From Mesorhizobium sp. B2-3-12 (GTDB lineage: Bacteria; Pseudomonadota; Alphaproteobacteria; Rhizobiales; Rhizobiaceae), in assembly GCF_006442205.1 (NCBI RefSeq), contig NZ_VFVR01000001.1, positions 682,001 to 746,000 of the forward strand: a stretch of DNA of 64,000 nucleotides, in the 5' to 3' direction. The position numbers and the translations under genes were made by a program. Within the stretch, counting starts at the first letter, position 1. Each line of letters starts with the position of its first letter. Below, one piece after another: positions 8,816 through 18,379 of this stretch. The notes under the pieces are model-generated. The model did no database searches. It was not told where the DNA came from and was given only the letters and a program-made list of their open reading frames with translations.

Positions 8816-10101
8816 TACTCGTACCTCAAGGCTTCGACCGGATCGAGGCGGGCGGCCCGCCATGCGGGAAACACGGTTGCCAGGAAGGACAGCGCCAGCG
8901 CCATGATGATGACATAGGTCGTCTCGCGCGGATCCATCTTGGCCGGCAACTGGCTGAGGAAATAGAGCTCCGGATTGAACAGCACCTTGCCGGTCATCCA
9001 GGAAAAGAACTGGCGGATCGATTCGATGTTGGTGCAGATGACGACGCCGAGCAGCACGCCGGCGAGCGTGCCGGTGACGCCGATCGCGGCTCCCGTCATC
9101 AGGAAGATGCGCAGGATGGCGCCGCGTGAGGCGCCCATGGTGCGCAGGATGGCGATGTCGTGCCCCTTGTCCTTCACCAGCATGATCAGTCCGGAAATGA
9201 TGTTGAGCGCCGCCACCAGCACGATCAGCGTCAGGATCATGAACATGACGTTGCGCTCGACCTGCAGCGCGGAAAAGAAGGTTTCGTTGCGCTGGCGCCA
9301 GTCGACCATGTCGATCGGCCGCTGCGCCGCCGCCTCCACCTTCGGCTTCAGCGCGTCGACATCGTCGGGATTGTCGACATAGATCTCGATCGTCTGCGCC
9401 CGGCCGTCCATGTTGAAATAGAGCTGCGCTTCGGAGAACGGCATATAGACGATGGAGGTGTCATATTCCGACATGCCGACTTCGAAGATCGCCGATATCT
9501 TGTAGCCCTTCATGCGCGGCGTCGTGCCGATCGGCGTCACGTCGCCATCCGGCGAGATGAGCGTGATGGTGTCGCCCAGCGTCAGGCCGAGATTCTCGGC
9601 CATGCGCTTGCCGATGGCCACGCCCTCGCCCGTGTCGAAATCGGCGAGCGTGCCTTGCTTGATGTTGCTGGCCACGATGGCGATCTTGCCGAGATCTTCG
9701 CCCCTGATACCGCGCACCAGCGCGCCGGTGCCGCCACCGACATTGCCTTGCGCCAGCACCTGGCCATCGATCAGCGGAATGGCGTATTTGACGCCCGATA
9801 CACCGTTGATGCGGGCCGCGACCTGGGCGTAGTCCTCAAGCGGAGAATCGAGCGGCTGCACGATCAGATGGCCGTTGACGCCAAGGATGCGCGTCAAAAG
9901 CTCTGCGCGGAACCCGTTCATCACGGCCATGACAACGATCAGCGTCGCCACCCCCAGCATGATGCCGAGGAAGGAGATCGAGGCGATCACCGAGATCACC
10001 GTCTCCTTGCGTCGCGAACGCAAATAGCGCCACGCGACCGTGCGTTCGAAGACGGAAAACGGGCCGGCGCCCGCCGATCTCGCAGCCGCCGTCTCGCTCA
10101 T
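8815..10101 (-). CDS. lolC: Lipoprotein-releasing ABC transporter, permease LolC/LolE
   Basis: A 428-residue inner-membrane permease of the FtsX/MacB fold with one membrane helix near the N-terminus (about 35-60), a large periplasmic domain (about 60-290) and three C-terminal helices, ending in [10 protein letters not shown]. The motif [21 protein letters not shown] matches LolC/LolE. Only one permease gene is present, so it probably forms a homodimer as in LolF-type systems (inference). Its ATG overlaps the proS stop in ATGA, indicating coupled translation. Confidence 0.9.
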   Translation of the reverse strand: MSETAAARSAGAGPFSVFERTVAWRYLRSRRKETVISVIASISFLGIMLGVATLIVVMAVMNGFRAELLTRILGVNGHLIVQPLDSPLEDYAQVAARINGVSGVKYAIPLIDGQVLAQGNVGGGTGALVRGIRGEDLGKIAIVASNIKQGTLADFDTGEGVAIGKRMAENLGLTLGDTITLISPDGDVTPIGTTPRMKGYKISAIFEVGMSEYDTSIVYMPFSEAQLYFNMDGRAQTIEIYVDNPDDVDALKPKVEAAAQRPIDMVDWRQRNETFFSALQVERNVMFMILTLIVLVAALNIISGLIMLVKDKGHDIAILRTMGASRGAILRIFLMTGAAIGVTGTLAGVLLGVVICTNIESIRQFFSWMTGKVLFNPELYFLSQLPAKMDPRETTYVIIMALALSFLATVFPAWRAARLDPVEALRYE

Positions 10102-11426
10102 GCGGCGGCACCGAAGCGTTTCGCCGCGTCGGCGATCGGCAGCGTCACGCGCTCGCCGGTTTTGCGGTTCTTGATCTCGACTTCGCCGGCGGCCACGCCG
10201 CGCGGGCCGACGATCACCTGCCAGGGCAGGCCGATCAGGTCGGCGGTGGCGAACTTGCCGCCCGGCCGCTGGTCGGTATCGTCGTAGAGCACGTCCTTGC
10301 CGGCGGCGGTGAAGGCGGCGTTGAGCTCGTCGCAGACGCGGTCGCAGTCGGGGTCGCCCGCCTTCATGTTGATCAGCCCGATATCGAACGGCGCCACTGC
10401 TTCAGGCCAGATGATGCCGTTCTCGTCGTGGCTGGCCTCGATGATCGCCGCCACCAGCCGCGACGGGCCGATACCGTAGGAGCCGCCCGAGGCGAAATGA
10501 TCCTTGCCGTCGGGCCCGGTCACCTTGGCGCCCATGGGCTTGGAATATTTTTCGCCGAAGTGGAAGATGTGTCCGACCTCGATGCCGCGCGCCGACACCT
10601 GGTCGGCTGACGGAACCTTCTCCCAGGCCGCTTCGTCATGCATCTCGTCGGTGGCGGCGTAAGGCGTCGTCCAAATCTTGACGATATCGGCGATCTCCCC
10701 GTCGTCGGCGAAATCGGTGTTGGCGCCGGGCACGGCGAGCGACAGGTAATCGCGATGGCAGAAGACCTGGCTTTCGCCGGTGTCGGCCAGGATGATGAAT
10801 TCGTGGCTGAGATCGCCGCCGATTGGCCCGGTGTCGGCCCGCATCGGGATGGCCTGCAGCCCCATGCGCGTGAAGGTCCTGAGGTAGGAGACGAACATCC
10901 TGTTATAGGCGGCCCGCGCTCCCTCGAAGTCGAGATCGAAGGAATAGGCGTCCTTCATCAGGAATTCGCGCGAACGCATGACGCCGAAGCGCGGCCGCAC
11001 CTCGTCACGGAACTTCCACTGGATATGGTAGAGGTTGAGCGGCAGGTCCTTGTAGGACTTGACGTAGGCGCGAAAAATCTCGGTGACCATTTCCTCGTTG
11101 GTCGGACCGTAGAGCATGTCGCGGTCCTGCCGGTCCTTGATGCGCAGCATCTCCTTGCCGTAGTCGTTGTAACGACCGCTCTCGCGCCAAAGATCGGCCG
11201 ACTGGATGGTCGGCATCAGGATCTCCAGCGCGCCGGCGCGGTTCTGCTCCTCGCGGATGATCTTGCAGACCTTGTCCAGCACCCGCTTGCCCAATGGCAG
11301 CCAGGAAAAACTGCCCTGCCCCTGCTGGCGAATCATGCCGGCGCGCAGCATCAGCCGATGCGAGACGATTTCGGCCTCGCGCGGATTTTCTTTGAGGATA
11401 GGCAGGAAATAGCGCGACAAACGCAT
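10098..11426 (-). CDS. proS: Prolyl-tRNA synthetase (short, without editing domain)
   Basis: A 442-residue class II aminoacyl-tRNA synthetase. Class II motifs are visible ([20 protein letters not shown]; motif 2 around [20 protein letters not shown]; motif 3 around [15 protein letters not shown]). At 442 residues it is the compact alphaproteobacterial type that lacks the INS editing domain of the roughly 570-residue E. coli enzyme. It is the first gene of the proS-lolC-lolD unit, with 4-nt coupling to lolC. Confidence 0.95.
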   Translation of the reverse strand: MRLSRYFLPILKENPREAEIVSHRLMLRAGMIRQQGQGSFSWLPLGKRVLDKVCKIIREEQNRAGALEILMPTIQSADLWRESGRYNDYGKEMLRIKDRQDRDMLYGPTNEEMVTEIFRAYVKSYKDLPLNLYHIQWKFRDEVRPRFGVMRSREFLMKDAYSFDLDFEGARAAYNRMFVSYLRTFTRMGLQAIPMRADTGPIGGDLSHEFIILADTGESQVFCHRDYLSLAVPGANTDFADDGEIADIVKIWTTPYAATDEMHDEAAWEKVPSADQVSARGIEVGHIFHFGEKYSKPMGAKVTGPDGKDHFASGGSYGIGPSRLVAAIIEASHDENGIIWPEAVAPFDIGLINMKAGDPDCDRVCDELNAAFTAAGKDVLYDDTDQRPGGKFATADLIGLPWQVIVGPRGVAAGEVEIKNRKTGERVTLPIADAAKRFGAAA

Positions 11427-11746
11427 GGACTGGTCCGTGAATGAGAATGGCCACGCCAGAATCGACGCGGCGCAGGCTTGCTTGCCCCGGCTTCATAGCG
11501 ATTTCATGACGGAATGGAAACCCGGACATGCCGGCACATCGGCCGCTTCCGGCCCGGAATCCCTCGCTTCGGATATGCCGGCGCCGACAATGGAACCCAC
11601 CGAACCTCTTAGGGTTGACGCGCCAATTCTTTGCGCGCGTCAATCGTGAACATGGCGCGAAGGCTTGCTGTTCGTTTCAAAAGCAAAGCCTGCCGCACTA
11701 TTGTGCAGTGCAGCACGAGAATGCCCGTTTCAAGGCAAAATTCTTC
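11427..11746. other. Intergenic region upstream of proS with an inverted repeat
   Basis: About 320 bp without a convincing gene. It must hold the proS promoter (minus strand), which I could not place with confidence. A 9-bp perfect inverted repeat, TTGACGCGC at 11615-11623 and GCGCGTCAA at 11635-11643, is the only clear structure. Short open frames here lack a ribosome-binding site or coding character. Confidence 0.5.
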
Positions 11747-11775
11747 GTGACATTTTCATTTCGGTTGGGCTAATG
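11747..11775 (+). promoter_or_regulatory. Promoter of the small RNA
   Basis: GTGACA (11747-11752) and CTAATG (11770-11775) are separated by exactly 17 bp, a good vegetative promoter for this group. The predicted start is at about 11782-11784. Confidence 0.65.
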
Positions 11776-11782
11776 TGCCCCG

Positions 11783-11930
11783 ATAACCGAGAGGGCAGAA
11801 AAAAATCTGCCTTCCTACGCGGTCAAAGTCTTGGGAGGATGCGATCTAGGCGCGGTTACTCGCTGCCGCCGGAAACCGGAAACAGATCGGACGCGTTTAA
11901 TTGCAAGGCCTCGTGCCTTGCATTTTTTTT
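11783..11930 (+). ncRNA. Probable alpha-r9 (Smr9C-type) trans-encoded small RNA
   Basis: A roughly 148-nt transcript is predicted from a promoter at 11747-11775 to a perfect intrinsic terminator at 11902-11930. It carries internal hairpins (GGCAGA-AAAAAA-TCTGCC from about 11794) and no long reading frame with a ribosome-binding site. The alpha-r9 family (first member Smr9C of Sinorhizobium meliloti) is, as I recall, 144-158 nt long and found near proS; both length and place fit. The assignment is from length and context, not from an alignment. Confidence 0.65.
11902..11930 (+). terminator. Intrinsic terminator of the small RNA
   Basis: A perfect 8-bp stem TGCAAGGC / GCCTTGCA with a 5-nt loop is followed by eight T residues. 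Confidence 0.9.
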
Positions 11931-12066
11931 GTGCAATCATCTGGTTAGCACCGTGATTTGCCGGGCTACATGACCTTGCGTCAGCAGCTCATGGCCGCCA
12001 GACCGGTCGGCGTCCCGATGCCCATCCGCGGCTTCGATCTCGTCGAAGCACCTTTGCCGGGGCTAC

Positions 12067-12351
12067 CTACTTGGCCGGGGTCTGGCCGAAATCCGGCACG
12101 ATGTGCGGGATGTCATTGAGGCTGTATCCCAGCCCATGCGTCAGGCCATAGAAAATGCCCATCAGAACAGCCGTCGCGATGGTGGTGCGGATCACGGCGC
12201 GCAACATATGTGGCCCGCGCGGCGCGCTCGGAACCGTGCCCAGCGTCACCTCGCGATCGTCGTCCTGCGTCCTGACGCTGAACGGCAGGACGGCAAACAG
12301 CACCACCCACCAGGTCGCGAAAAACAGCGCCGTGAACGAGACCCAGCTCAT
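12067..12351 (-). CDS. DUF1467 family small membrane protein
   Basis: A 94-residue protein with two predicted membrane helices (about residues 5-25 and 55-75). The N-terminal FATWWVVLFAVLPFSVRTQ and the following VTLGTVPSAPRGPHMLRA match the DUF1467 family, which is found next to methylmalonyl-CoA epimerase in many alphaproteobacteria. Its ATG overlaps the epimerase stop by 4 nt, so the two are coupled. The function is unknown. Confidence 0.85.
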   Translation of the reverse strand: MSWVSFTALFFATWWVVLFAVLPFSVRTQDDDREVTLGTVPSAPRGPHMLRAVIRTTIATAVLMGIFYGLTHGLGYSLNDIPHIVPDFGQTPAK

Positions 12352-12752
12352 GATTGCTCCAGTTCGATCAGCGTGCCGAAGAAATCCTTCGGATGCAGGA
12401 ACAGTACCGGCTTGCCATGCGCCCCTGGCTTTGGATTGCCGTCGCCCAGCACGCGGGCACCGGCGGCCTTGAGCTGGTCGCGCGCGGCCAGGATGTCGTC
12501 GACCTCGTAGCAGAGATGATGCATGCCGCCGGACGGGTTCTTCGCCAGGAACGCCGCGATCGGCGAGTTCTCGCCCAGCGGCTCCAGCAATTCGATCTTG
12601 GTGTTGCCGACATTGACGAACACCACGGTGACGCCATGCTCCGGCAACGCCTGCGGCTCGGTCACTTCGGCGCCGAGCGTGTCGCGGTAAGCGGCAATGG
12701 CTGCAGCCAGATCGGGCACCGCAAGCGCGACATGGTTCAGCCGTCCGAGCAT
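12348..12752 (-). CDS. mce: Methylmalonyl-CoA epimerase
   Basis: A 134-residue glyoxalase/VOC-fold protein that interconverts (S)- and (R)-methylmalonyl-CoA in propionyl-CoA use, feeding the B12-dependent mutase. The start MLGRLNHVALAVPDL is preferred over an upstream ATG (12803) that lies in a repetitive spacer. Metal ligands are expected at His7 (NHVALAV), Glu51-type (KIELLEP) and His78-type (MHHLCYEVDD) positions, with the terminal Glu in TLIELEQS. The length is normal. It is coupled to the DUF1467 gene. Confidence 0.92.
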   Translation of the reverse strand: MLGRLNHVALAVPDLAAAIAAYRDTLGAEVTEPQALPEHGVTVVFVNVGNTKIELLEPLGENSPIAAFLAKNPSGGMHHLCYEVDDILAARDQLKAAGARVLGDGNPKPGAHGKPVLFLHPKDFFGTLIELEQS

Positions 12753-12767
12753 TGGTTCACTCCGGGG

Positions 12768-12831
12768 GGTAGTGAGTAGTGAGTGGTACCAAACAGCGGA
12801 CATGACTATTCATTATTCACTACTCACTACC
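12768..12831. repeat. Inverted repeat at the 3' end of the RNase J gene
   Basis: The perfect 15-bp arms GGTAGTGAGTAGTGA (12768-12782) and TCACTACTCACTACC (12817-12831) flank a 34-nt loop. Each arm is itself a short tandem of TAGTGAG. The right arm includes the stop codon of rnj and the structure fills the spacer to mce, so it may end or stabilise the upstream message. Confidence 0.75.
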
Positions 12832-14497
12832 TAGTCACAAACACCGTCACCAGCGGCTTCTTGCCCCAGGCTTCGTTGGCCGCGCCACGCACCGCGCGCC
12901 GTACCGCCTCCTGCACCAGGTCGAGGTCCTTGCGGCGCTGCCGCGGGATCGAATCGACCGCGCCGACGGCCGCGTCGATCATCAAATCCTCGAGCGTCTC
13001 GCCGCTGGCATCCGCCTCGGCGACGCCGATGGCGACCAGATCGGGATCGCCGGCCAGCTCATACTTGTCATCGAGCACGACATTGACCGCGACATGACCG
13101 GCAAAGGACAGTTTGCGCCGGTCGCGAATGCCCATCGCCTGATCGGTGCCGATCAGGTTGCCGTCCTTGTAGACGCGGCCGAACGGCACCTGGTCGATGA
13201 TCGTGGCGGGACCAGGCGCGAGCCGCAGCATGTCGCCGTCGCGCACCTGCGCCACCTGGCCGATGCCGGAGGTTGACATCAGCGAGCCCTGCGCCACCAG
13301 ATGCGCCGCCTCGCCATGCACGGGAACGCCGATTTGCGGGCGCACCCATTCGTACATTTTGCGCAATTCGCTGCGCCGGGGGTGGCCGGAGACGTGCACC
13401 AGCGCATCGCCGTCCTCGATGATCTTTATGCCGAGATCGATGAGGCGGTTCTTGATTTCGAGGATCGCCTTCTCGTTGCCGGGAATGGTGCGCGAGGAAA
13501 ACACCACCGTGTCGCCCGCCGTCAGCGACACCGATTTCATCTCGTCGCGCGACAGCTTGGCAAGGGCCGCCAGCGGCTCCCCCTGGCTGCCGGTGCAGAT
13601 GATGACCAGGTTTTCGCGCGGGATGAAGCCGAAGTCCTCCTCGGCGATGAACTCCGGCAGCCCGTCCATGTAGCCAAGCTCGTCGGCCACATCGATGACG
13701 CGCTTCAGCGAGCGGCCGAGCACGAGACACTGGCGGCCGGCATCGCGTGCCGCCCGGGCGATCGAAACGATGCGCCCGACATTGGAGGAGAATGTGGTGA
13801 CGGCGACGCGGCCCTTGGCGGCCTGGATGACGCCCTTCAGCCCCTCGCCCACGGCCACTTCCGAAGGCGATTCGCCTTCGCGCAGCGCATTGGTCGAATC
13901 GCAGATCAGCGCCAGCACGCCCTTGTCGCCATAGGCGCGAAACCGCGCTTCGTCGGTCTTGGGTCCGATCGTTGGTTCCGGATCGATCTTCCAGTCGCCG
14001 GTGTGGATGACGGTGCCCGCCGGCGACGTGATTGCCAGCGACATGGGTTCTGGAATCGAGTGCGCCACCGGAATGGCTTCGATCTCGAAGGGACCGACGG
14101 TGAACTTTTCGCCGGCCTGGTAGATCGTCACCGGGATTTTCGGCGCGCCCTGCTCGCCTTGCCGCTTGGCGTCCAGCAGGCCGGCGCTGAACGGCGTCAT
14201 CCAGACCGGCGCCTTCAGCTTCGGCCAGATGTCGAGCAGCGCGCCGTAATGGTCCTCATGCGCGTGGGTGATGATGATGCCGCGCAAATTGGCGAGGTTC
14301 TCCTCGATGAAGCGCGTGTCGGGCAGGATCAGGTCGACGCCCGGATGCGCCGCGTCGGGAAAGGTGACGCCGACATCGATGACGATCCATTCGCGCGCGC
14401 TCGGCGGGCCGTAGCCGTAGAGGGCGAAGTTCATGCCGATCTCGCCGACGCCGCCGAGCGGCACGAAGACGAGTTCGGCGTTGTCCGCTTTCGCCAT
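12827..14497 (-). CDS. rnj: Ribonuclease J
   Basis: A 556-residue metallo-beta-lactamase/beta-CASP exo/endoribonuclease used in mRNA decay and 5' end maturation in alphaproteobacteria. The metal motif THAHEDHYGALLDI lies near residue 77, HTGDWKIDPEPTIG and the beta-CASP motif HVSGHPRRSELRK follow, and the family C-terminal domain ends the protein. The length is typical. It sits downstream of birA in the nuo-birA-rnj-mce-proS order known in Rhizobiales. The last codons lie in an inverted repeat. Confidence 0.94.
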   Translation of the reverse strand: MAKADNAELVFVPLGGVGEIGMNFALYGYGPPSAREWIVIDVGVTFPDAAHPGVDLILPDTRFIEENLANLRGIIITHAHEDHYGALLDIWPKLKAPVWMTPFSAGLLDAKRQGEQGAPKIPVTIYQAGEKFTVGPFEIEAIPVAHSIPEPMSLAITSPAGTVIHTGDWKIDPEPTIGPKTDEARFRAYGDKGVLALICDSTNALREGESPSEVAVGEGLKGVIQAAKGRVAVTTFSSNVGRIVSIARAARDAGRQCLVLGRSLKRVIDVADELGYMDGLPEFIAEEDFGFIPRENLVIICTGSQGEPLAALAKLSRDEMKSVSLTAGDTVVFSSRTIPGNEKAILEIKNRLIDLGIKIIEDGDALVHVSGHPRRSELRKMYEWVRPQIGVPVHGEAAHLVAQGSLMSTSGIGQVAQVRDGDMLRLAPGPATIIDQVPFGRVYKDGNLIGTDQAMGIRDRRKLSFAGHVAVNVVLDDKYELAGDPDLVAIGVAEADASGETLEDLMIDAAVGAVDSIPRQRRKDLDLVQEAVRRAVRGAANEAWGKKPLVTVFVTR

Positions 14498-14534
14498 TAT
14501 TTTTCCCTTCCTGGCCCTCGGGCCAAGCCGTTAA

Positions 14535-14580
14535 AGCAATTCCAGCAAACGTATCTAACGGTTTTCAGGCCGGAATTGCT
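14535..14580. repeat. Short rhizobial palindromic repeat between birA and rnj
   Basis: The 9-bp arms AGCAATTCC (14535-14543) and GGAATTGCT (14572-14580) flank a core containing AACGGTTTTCAGGCC. This matches a common intergenic palindrome of Mesorhizobium-like genomes. It lies between two genes of the same direction, 38 nt upstream of the RNase J start codon. Confidence 0.65.
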
Positions 14581-14591
14581 CAAAAACAAAA

Positions 14592-15413
14592 CTATATCCG
14601 CGCGGACGCGACCGCGCCGAAATGCACATCGCCGGCGGCGACCGTCAGGACAGAACCCTCATCGTCGCGGATCACGAAACGGCAGTCCTCGTCAATGGTC
14701 TCGAACACGCCACGCACCACATTACCGTCAATTCTGACAGCAACCTCGCCGCCGAGGCCCGCGGCGCGGGCCAGCCAACGCTTCCTGATGGCGGCAAGGC
14801 CACGCCCTTCATCCCAAAGACGGGCATTCTCGCTCCAGGCGTCGGATAGCGCCAGGAACAGCGTCTCGGCATCGCAAGCCGCGCCCAGCGCGTGGAGCGA
14901 TGTCGCGGGATAGGGCAGATCCTGCGGATGCGCCACGACATTGACGCCTATGCCGACCGCCACCGCGAAGCGGCCACCGTCGAGCATGGCCGACTCCAGC
15001 AGGATGCCGGCGAGCTTCGCCCCGGACGCCAGCACATCGTTCGGCCATTTCAGCTCGAAGCGGTTCTGTCCCTGGCTCGCGCCGTCCAGCCCTATCGCGA
15101 TGCGGCCCTTCGGCACCACCGCGTCGAGCGCGTCGGCCAGCGCCAGTCCGGCGACGAAACCGAGCGTCGCGGCAAGGCGCAGCTCGCCGCCGGTGAGGAC
15201 GAGCAGCGTCGCCGCCAGATTGCCTTGCGGCGTTGCCCAGGCACGGCCACGCCGGCCTCGCCCGCTTTCCTGCTTCTTGGAAACGACCCAGAGCTTGCCC
15301 GGGTCGCCGGCGCGGGCATGGTCCAGCGCCAGCGCGTTGGTGGAGCCGACACTGTCATGCGCCTCGAGCCGGAACCCTTCCGACGCCGAGGTTGGAGCCA
15401 GCCGAAATGCCAT
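14592..15413 (-). CDS. birA: Biotin--[acetyl-CoA-carboxylase] ligase
   Basis: A 273-residue biotin protein ligase that attaches biotin to carboxylase carrier proteins. The ATP/biotin loop is ESGRGRRGRAWATPQGNL and KWPNDVL follows; GIGVNVVAHP and the C-terminal SH3-like domain are visible. There is no N-terminal winged helix, so it is a group I enzyme without repressor function. The start is set at ATG 15413, 4 nt after the nuoN stop; an open frame 36 nt longer would overlap nuoN. Confidence 0.92.
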   Translation of the reverse strand: MAFRLAPTSASEGFRLEAHDSVGSTNALALDHARAGDPGKLWVVSKKQESGRGRRGRAWATPQGNLAATLLVLTGGELRLAATLGFVAGLALADALDAVVPKGRIAIGLDGASQGQNRFELKWPNDVLASGAKLAGILLESAMLDGGRFAVAVGIGVNVVAHPQDLPYPATSLHALGAACDAETLFLALSDAWSENARLWDEGRGLAAIRKRWLARAAGLGGEVAVRIDGNVVRGVFETIDEDCRFVIRDDEGSVLTVAAGDVHFGAVASARI

Positions 15414-15417
15414 CCCG

Positions 15418-16854
15418 TCAGAAAAATGTCTTGGCGGCGGCTTCGGCATAGGTGCCGATCGGGCCGCCGATCAGCACGTAGAACAGCACGAAGGCGCCGC
15501 TGACGCCGAGCACGAGGCGCAATTCGCTGGCCATCGGCAAGAAGCCGCCGACCGGCTCGTCGAACCACATGATCTTGATGATGCGCAGATAATAGTAGGC
15601 GCCCACCACCGAGGCCAGCACGCCGATGATCGCCAGCGCATAGAGATTGGCGTTGATGGCGGCGAGGAAGACGTACCACTTCCCCCAGAAGCCAGCGAGC
15701 GGCGGAATGCCGGCCAGCGAAAACATCAGGATGGTCAGGATCGTCGCCATGACCGGGTTGGTCGACGACAGGCCGGCGAGATCGCTGATCTGCTCGACAT
15801 TGCCCTCCTTGCGCCGCATGGCGAGGATGAAGGCGAAAGTGCCGAGCGTCATCACCAAATAGATCAGCATGTAGATGGCAACACCGCGCACGCCGGCCTG
15901 GCTGTTGGCGGCAAGGCCGACCAGCGCATAGCCCATATGGCCGATCGAGGAATAGGCCATCAGCCGCTTGATGTTGGTCTGGCCGATGGCGGCGAAGGCG
16001 CCGAGCGCCATCGAGGCGATCGAGATGAAGACGATGATCTGCTGCCAGTCGGAAGCGATCGGCTTGAACGCCCCCATGGTGACGCGCACGATCAGCGCCA
16101 TCGCCGCCATCTTCGGTGCCGCGGCCAGGAAGGCCGTTACCGGGGTTGGCGCGCCCTCATAGACGTCCGGAGTCCACATGTGGAACGGCACCGCCGAGAT
16201 CTTGAAGGCAAGCCCGGCCAGCACGAAGACGAGGCCGAAGACGAGGCCAAGCTGGCGTTCGCCGCTGCCCAGCGCCGTTGCGATCTCCTGGAAGCCGGTG
16301 TTGCCGGTGTAACCATAGACCAGGCTGATGCCGTAGAGCAGCATGCCCGACGACAGTGCGCCGAGGACGAAATATTTCAGGCCGGCTTCGGTCGAACGCA
16401 GATTGTCGCGGTTGATCGCGGCCAGCACATAGATCGCCAGCGACTGCAGTTCGAGGCCGAGATAGAGCCCGATCATGCCGTTGGCCGAGATCATCAGCAT
16501 CATGCCAAGCGTGCAGAGCAGGATCAGCACCGGATATTCGAACTTGTCGAAACGCTCCGCCTTGGCAAAGCGCATCGACATCACCAGCGTCACCGCCGAG
16601 CCGACCAGCGCCAGCACCTTCATGAAGCGGGCGAAGGAATCCTGGACGAAGGCGTTGCCATAGGCGCTGCCCTGCCCCGTCGAAAAGATCAGCCAGGCGC
16701 CCGCGATCACCAGCACCGCGACGGCAAGGCCGGTCACCGTATTGGCGGTGTTGGAACGCGAATAGGCCCCGACCATCAGCAGCGCGAGCGCGCCGATGGC
16801 AAGGATCAGCTCGGGCGTCGAGAGCGACAGGCTGGAGAGAAGGTCCGGCGTCAT
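15418..16854 (-). CDS. nuoN: NADH-quinone oxidoreductase subunit N
   Basis: A 478-residue antiporter-like membrane subunit of complex I with about 14 helices. It has the family's helix-breaking regions and charged residues, for example the Lys in [15 protein letters not shown] and in [18 protein letters not shown]. The start [16 protein letters not shown] is chosen because the longer frame runs through a proline/arginine-rich stretch with no membrane character. It is the last nuo gene, 19 nt after nuoM and 4 nt before birA. Confidence 0.95.
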   Translation of the reverse strand: MTPDLLSSLSLSTPELILAIGALALLMVGAYSRSNTANTVTGLAVAVLVIAGAWLIFSTGQGSAYGNAFVQDSFARFMKVLALVGSAVTLVMSMRFAKAERFDKFEYPVLILLCTLGMMLMISANGMIGLYLGLELQSLAIYVLAAINRDNLRSTEAGLKYFVLGALSSGMLLYGISLVYGYTGNTGFQEIATALGSGERQLGLVFGLVFVLAGLAFKISAVPFHMWTPDVYEGAPTPVTAFLAAAPKMAAMALIVRVTMGAFKPIASDWQQIIVFISIASMALGAFAAIGQTNIKRLMAYSSIGHMGYALVGLAANSQAGVRGVAIYMLIYLVMTLGTFAFILAMRRKEGNVEQISDLAGLSSTNPVMATILTILMFSLAGIPPLAGFWGKWYVFLAAINANLYALAIIGVLASVVGAYYYLRIIKIMWFDEPVGGFLPMASELRLVLGVSGAFVLFYVLIGGPIGTYAEAAAKTFF

Positions 16855-16873
16855 GGTTCGCAAAACCCCTGGG

Positions 16874-18379
16874 TCAGTTCGCCGCCGCGGTCTGCGCGGC
16901 GCCGATGGATGCGGTGACATTGGTGACGAGCGACTTGACCGACTGAGCCGTCGCGTCGAAGACGGGGGCGGGATAGACGCCGAAGAAGATGACCAGGATG
17001 ACCAGCGGATAGATGATCGCCTTCTCGCGGGTCGAGAGGTCGAGCAGGCCCTTCAGGCTGTCCTTGGTCAGCGCGCCGAAGATCACCCGGCGGTAGAGCC
17101 AGAGCGCGTAGGCGGCCGACAGGATGACGCCGGTAGCGGCGAAGAACGCCACCCAGGTGTTGACCCGGAAGACGCCCAGCATGGTCAGGAATTCGCCGAC
17201 GAAGCCCGACGTGCCCGGCAGTCCGACATTGGCCATGGTGAAGATCAGGAACACGGTGGCGTATTTCGGCATGTTGTTGACCAGGCCGCCATAGGCCGCG
17301 ATCTCACGCGTGTGCATGCGGTCGTAGATGACGCCGACACATAGGAACAGCGCGCCCGAGACCAGGCCGTGGCTCAGCATCTGGAAGATCGCGCCCTGCA
17401 CGCCTTCCTGGTTCATGGCGAAGATGCCCATGGTGACGAAGCCCATATGGGCGACCGACGAATAGGCGATCAGCTTCTTCATGTCCTCCTGCATCAGCGC
17501 CACCAGCGAGGTGTAGATGATGGCGACGACCGAGAGCGTGAACACCAGCGGCGCGAACATTTCGGAGGCCAGCGGGAACATCGGCAAGGAGAAGCGCAGG
17601 AAACCGTACCCGCCCATTTTCAGGAGGATGCCGGCCAGGATGACGGAACCGGCCGTCGGCGCCTCGACGTGCGCGTCGGGCAACCAGGTGTGCACCGGCC
17701 ACATCGGCATCTTCACCGCGAAGGAGGCGAAGAAGGCAAGCCATAGCCAGGTCTGCATGTTGGCCGGGAAATTGTGCGTCAGAAGCGTCGGGATGTCGGT
17801 CGTGCCGGCCTGGAAGAACATCGCCATGATGGCGAGCAGCATCAGCACCGAACCGGCGAGCGTATAGAGGAAGAACTTGAACGAGGCGTAGACGCGCCGC
17901 TTGCCGCCCCAGACGCCGATGATGATGAACATCGGGATCAGGCCGGCTTCGAAGAAGACGTAGAACAGCACGATGTCGAGCGCGCAGAACACGCCGATCA
18001 TCAGCGTTTCCAAGAGCAGGAAGGCGATCATATAGGCCTTGACGCGCTTCTCGATCGCTTCCCACGAGGCCAGGATGCAAAGCGGCATCAGGAAGGTCGT
18101 CAGGATGACGAACAGCATGGAAATGCCGTCGACGCCCATATGGTAGGAAATGCCGGAGTCGAGCCAGGCGGTCTTCTCGACGAACTGGAAGCCGGCCTGC
18201 GAATTATCGAAGCCGGTCCAGATGAACAGCGATACCACGAAGGTGAAAGCCGTGGTTATGAACGCGATCGCGCGGATGTTGCGGCGCGCGTTTTCGCTGT
18301 CATCCCTGATGAACAGGATCAACAGCGCACCAACCAGCGGCAGGAAGGTGACCAGCGAGAGAATTGGCCAGGCGGTCAT
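16874..18379 (-). CDS. nuoM: NADH-quinone oxidoreductase subunit M
   Basis: A 501-residue antiporter-like proton-pumping subunit. The motifs [40 protein letters not shown] and [19 protein letters not shown] are diagnostic. The ATG shares one base with the nuoL stop, giving coupled translation. The length is normal. Confidence 0.97.
   Translation of the reverse strand: MTAWPILSLVTFLPLVGALLILFIRDDSENARRNIRAIAFITTAFTFVVSLFIWTGFDNSQAGFQFVEKTAWLDSGISYHMGVDGISMLFVILTTFLMPLCILASWEAIEKRVKAYMIAFLLLETLMIGVFCALDIVLFYVFFEAGLIPMFIIIGVWGGKRRVYASFKFFLYTLAGSVLMLLAIMAMFFQAGTTDIPTLLTHNFPANMQTWLWLAFFASFAVKMPMWPVHTWLPDAHVEAPTAGSVILAGILLKMGGYGFLRFSLPMFPLASEMFAPLVFTLSVVAIIYTSLVALMQEDMKKLIAYSSVAHMGFVTMGIFAMNQEGVQGAIFQMLSHGLVSGALFLCVGVIYDRMHTREIAAYGGLVNNMPKYATVFLIFTMANVGLPGTSGFVGEFLTMLGVFRVNTWVAFFAATGVILSAAYALWLYRRVIFGALTKDSLKGLLDLSTREKAIIYPLVILVIFFGVYPAPVFDATAQSVKSLVTNVTASIGAAQTAAAN

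Noticed and set aside
11665..11973. 102-codon open frame across the small-RNA locus
   Set aside because: It includes the promoter and terminator of the small RNA and has no ribosome-binding site.
14941..16917. 658-codon open frame antisense to birA and nuoN
   Set aside because: Low-complexity Arg/His/Asp-rich translation; birA and nuoN are certain on the other strand.
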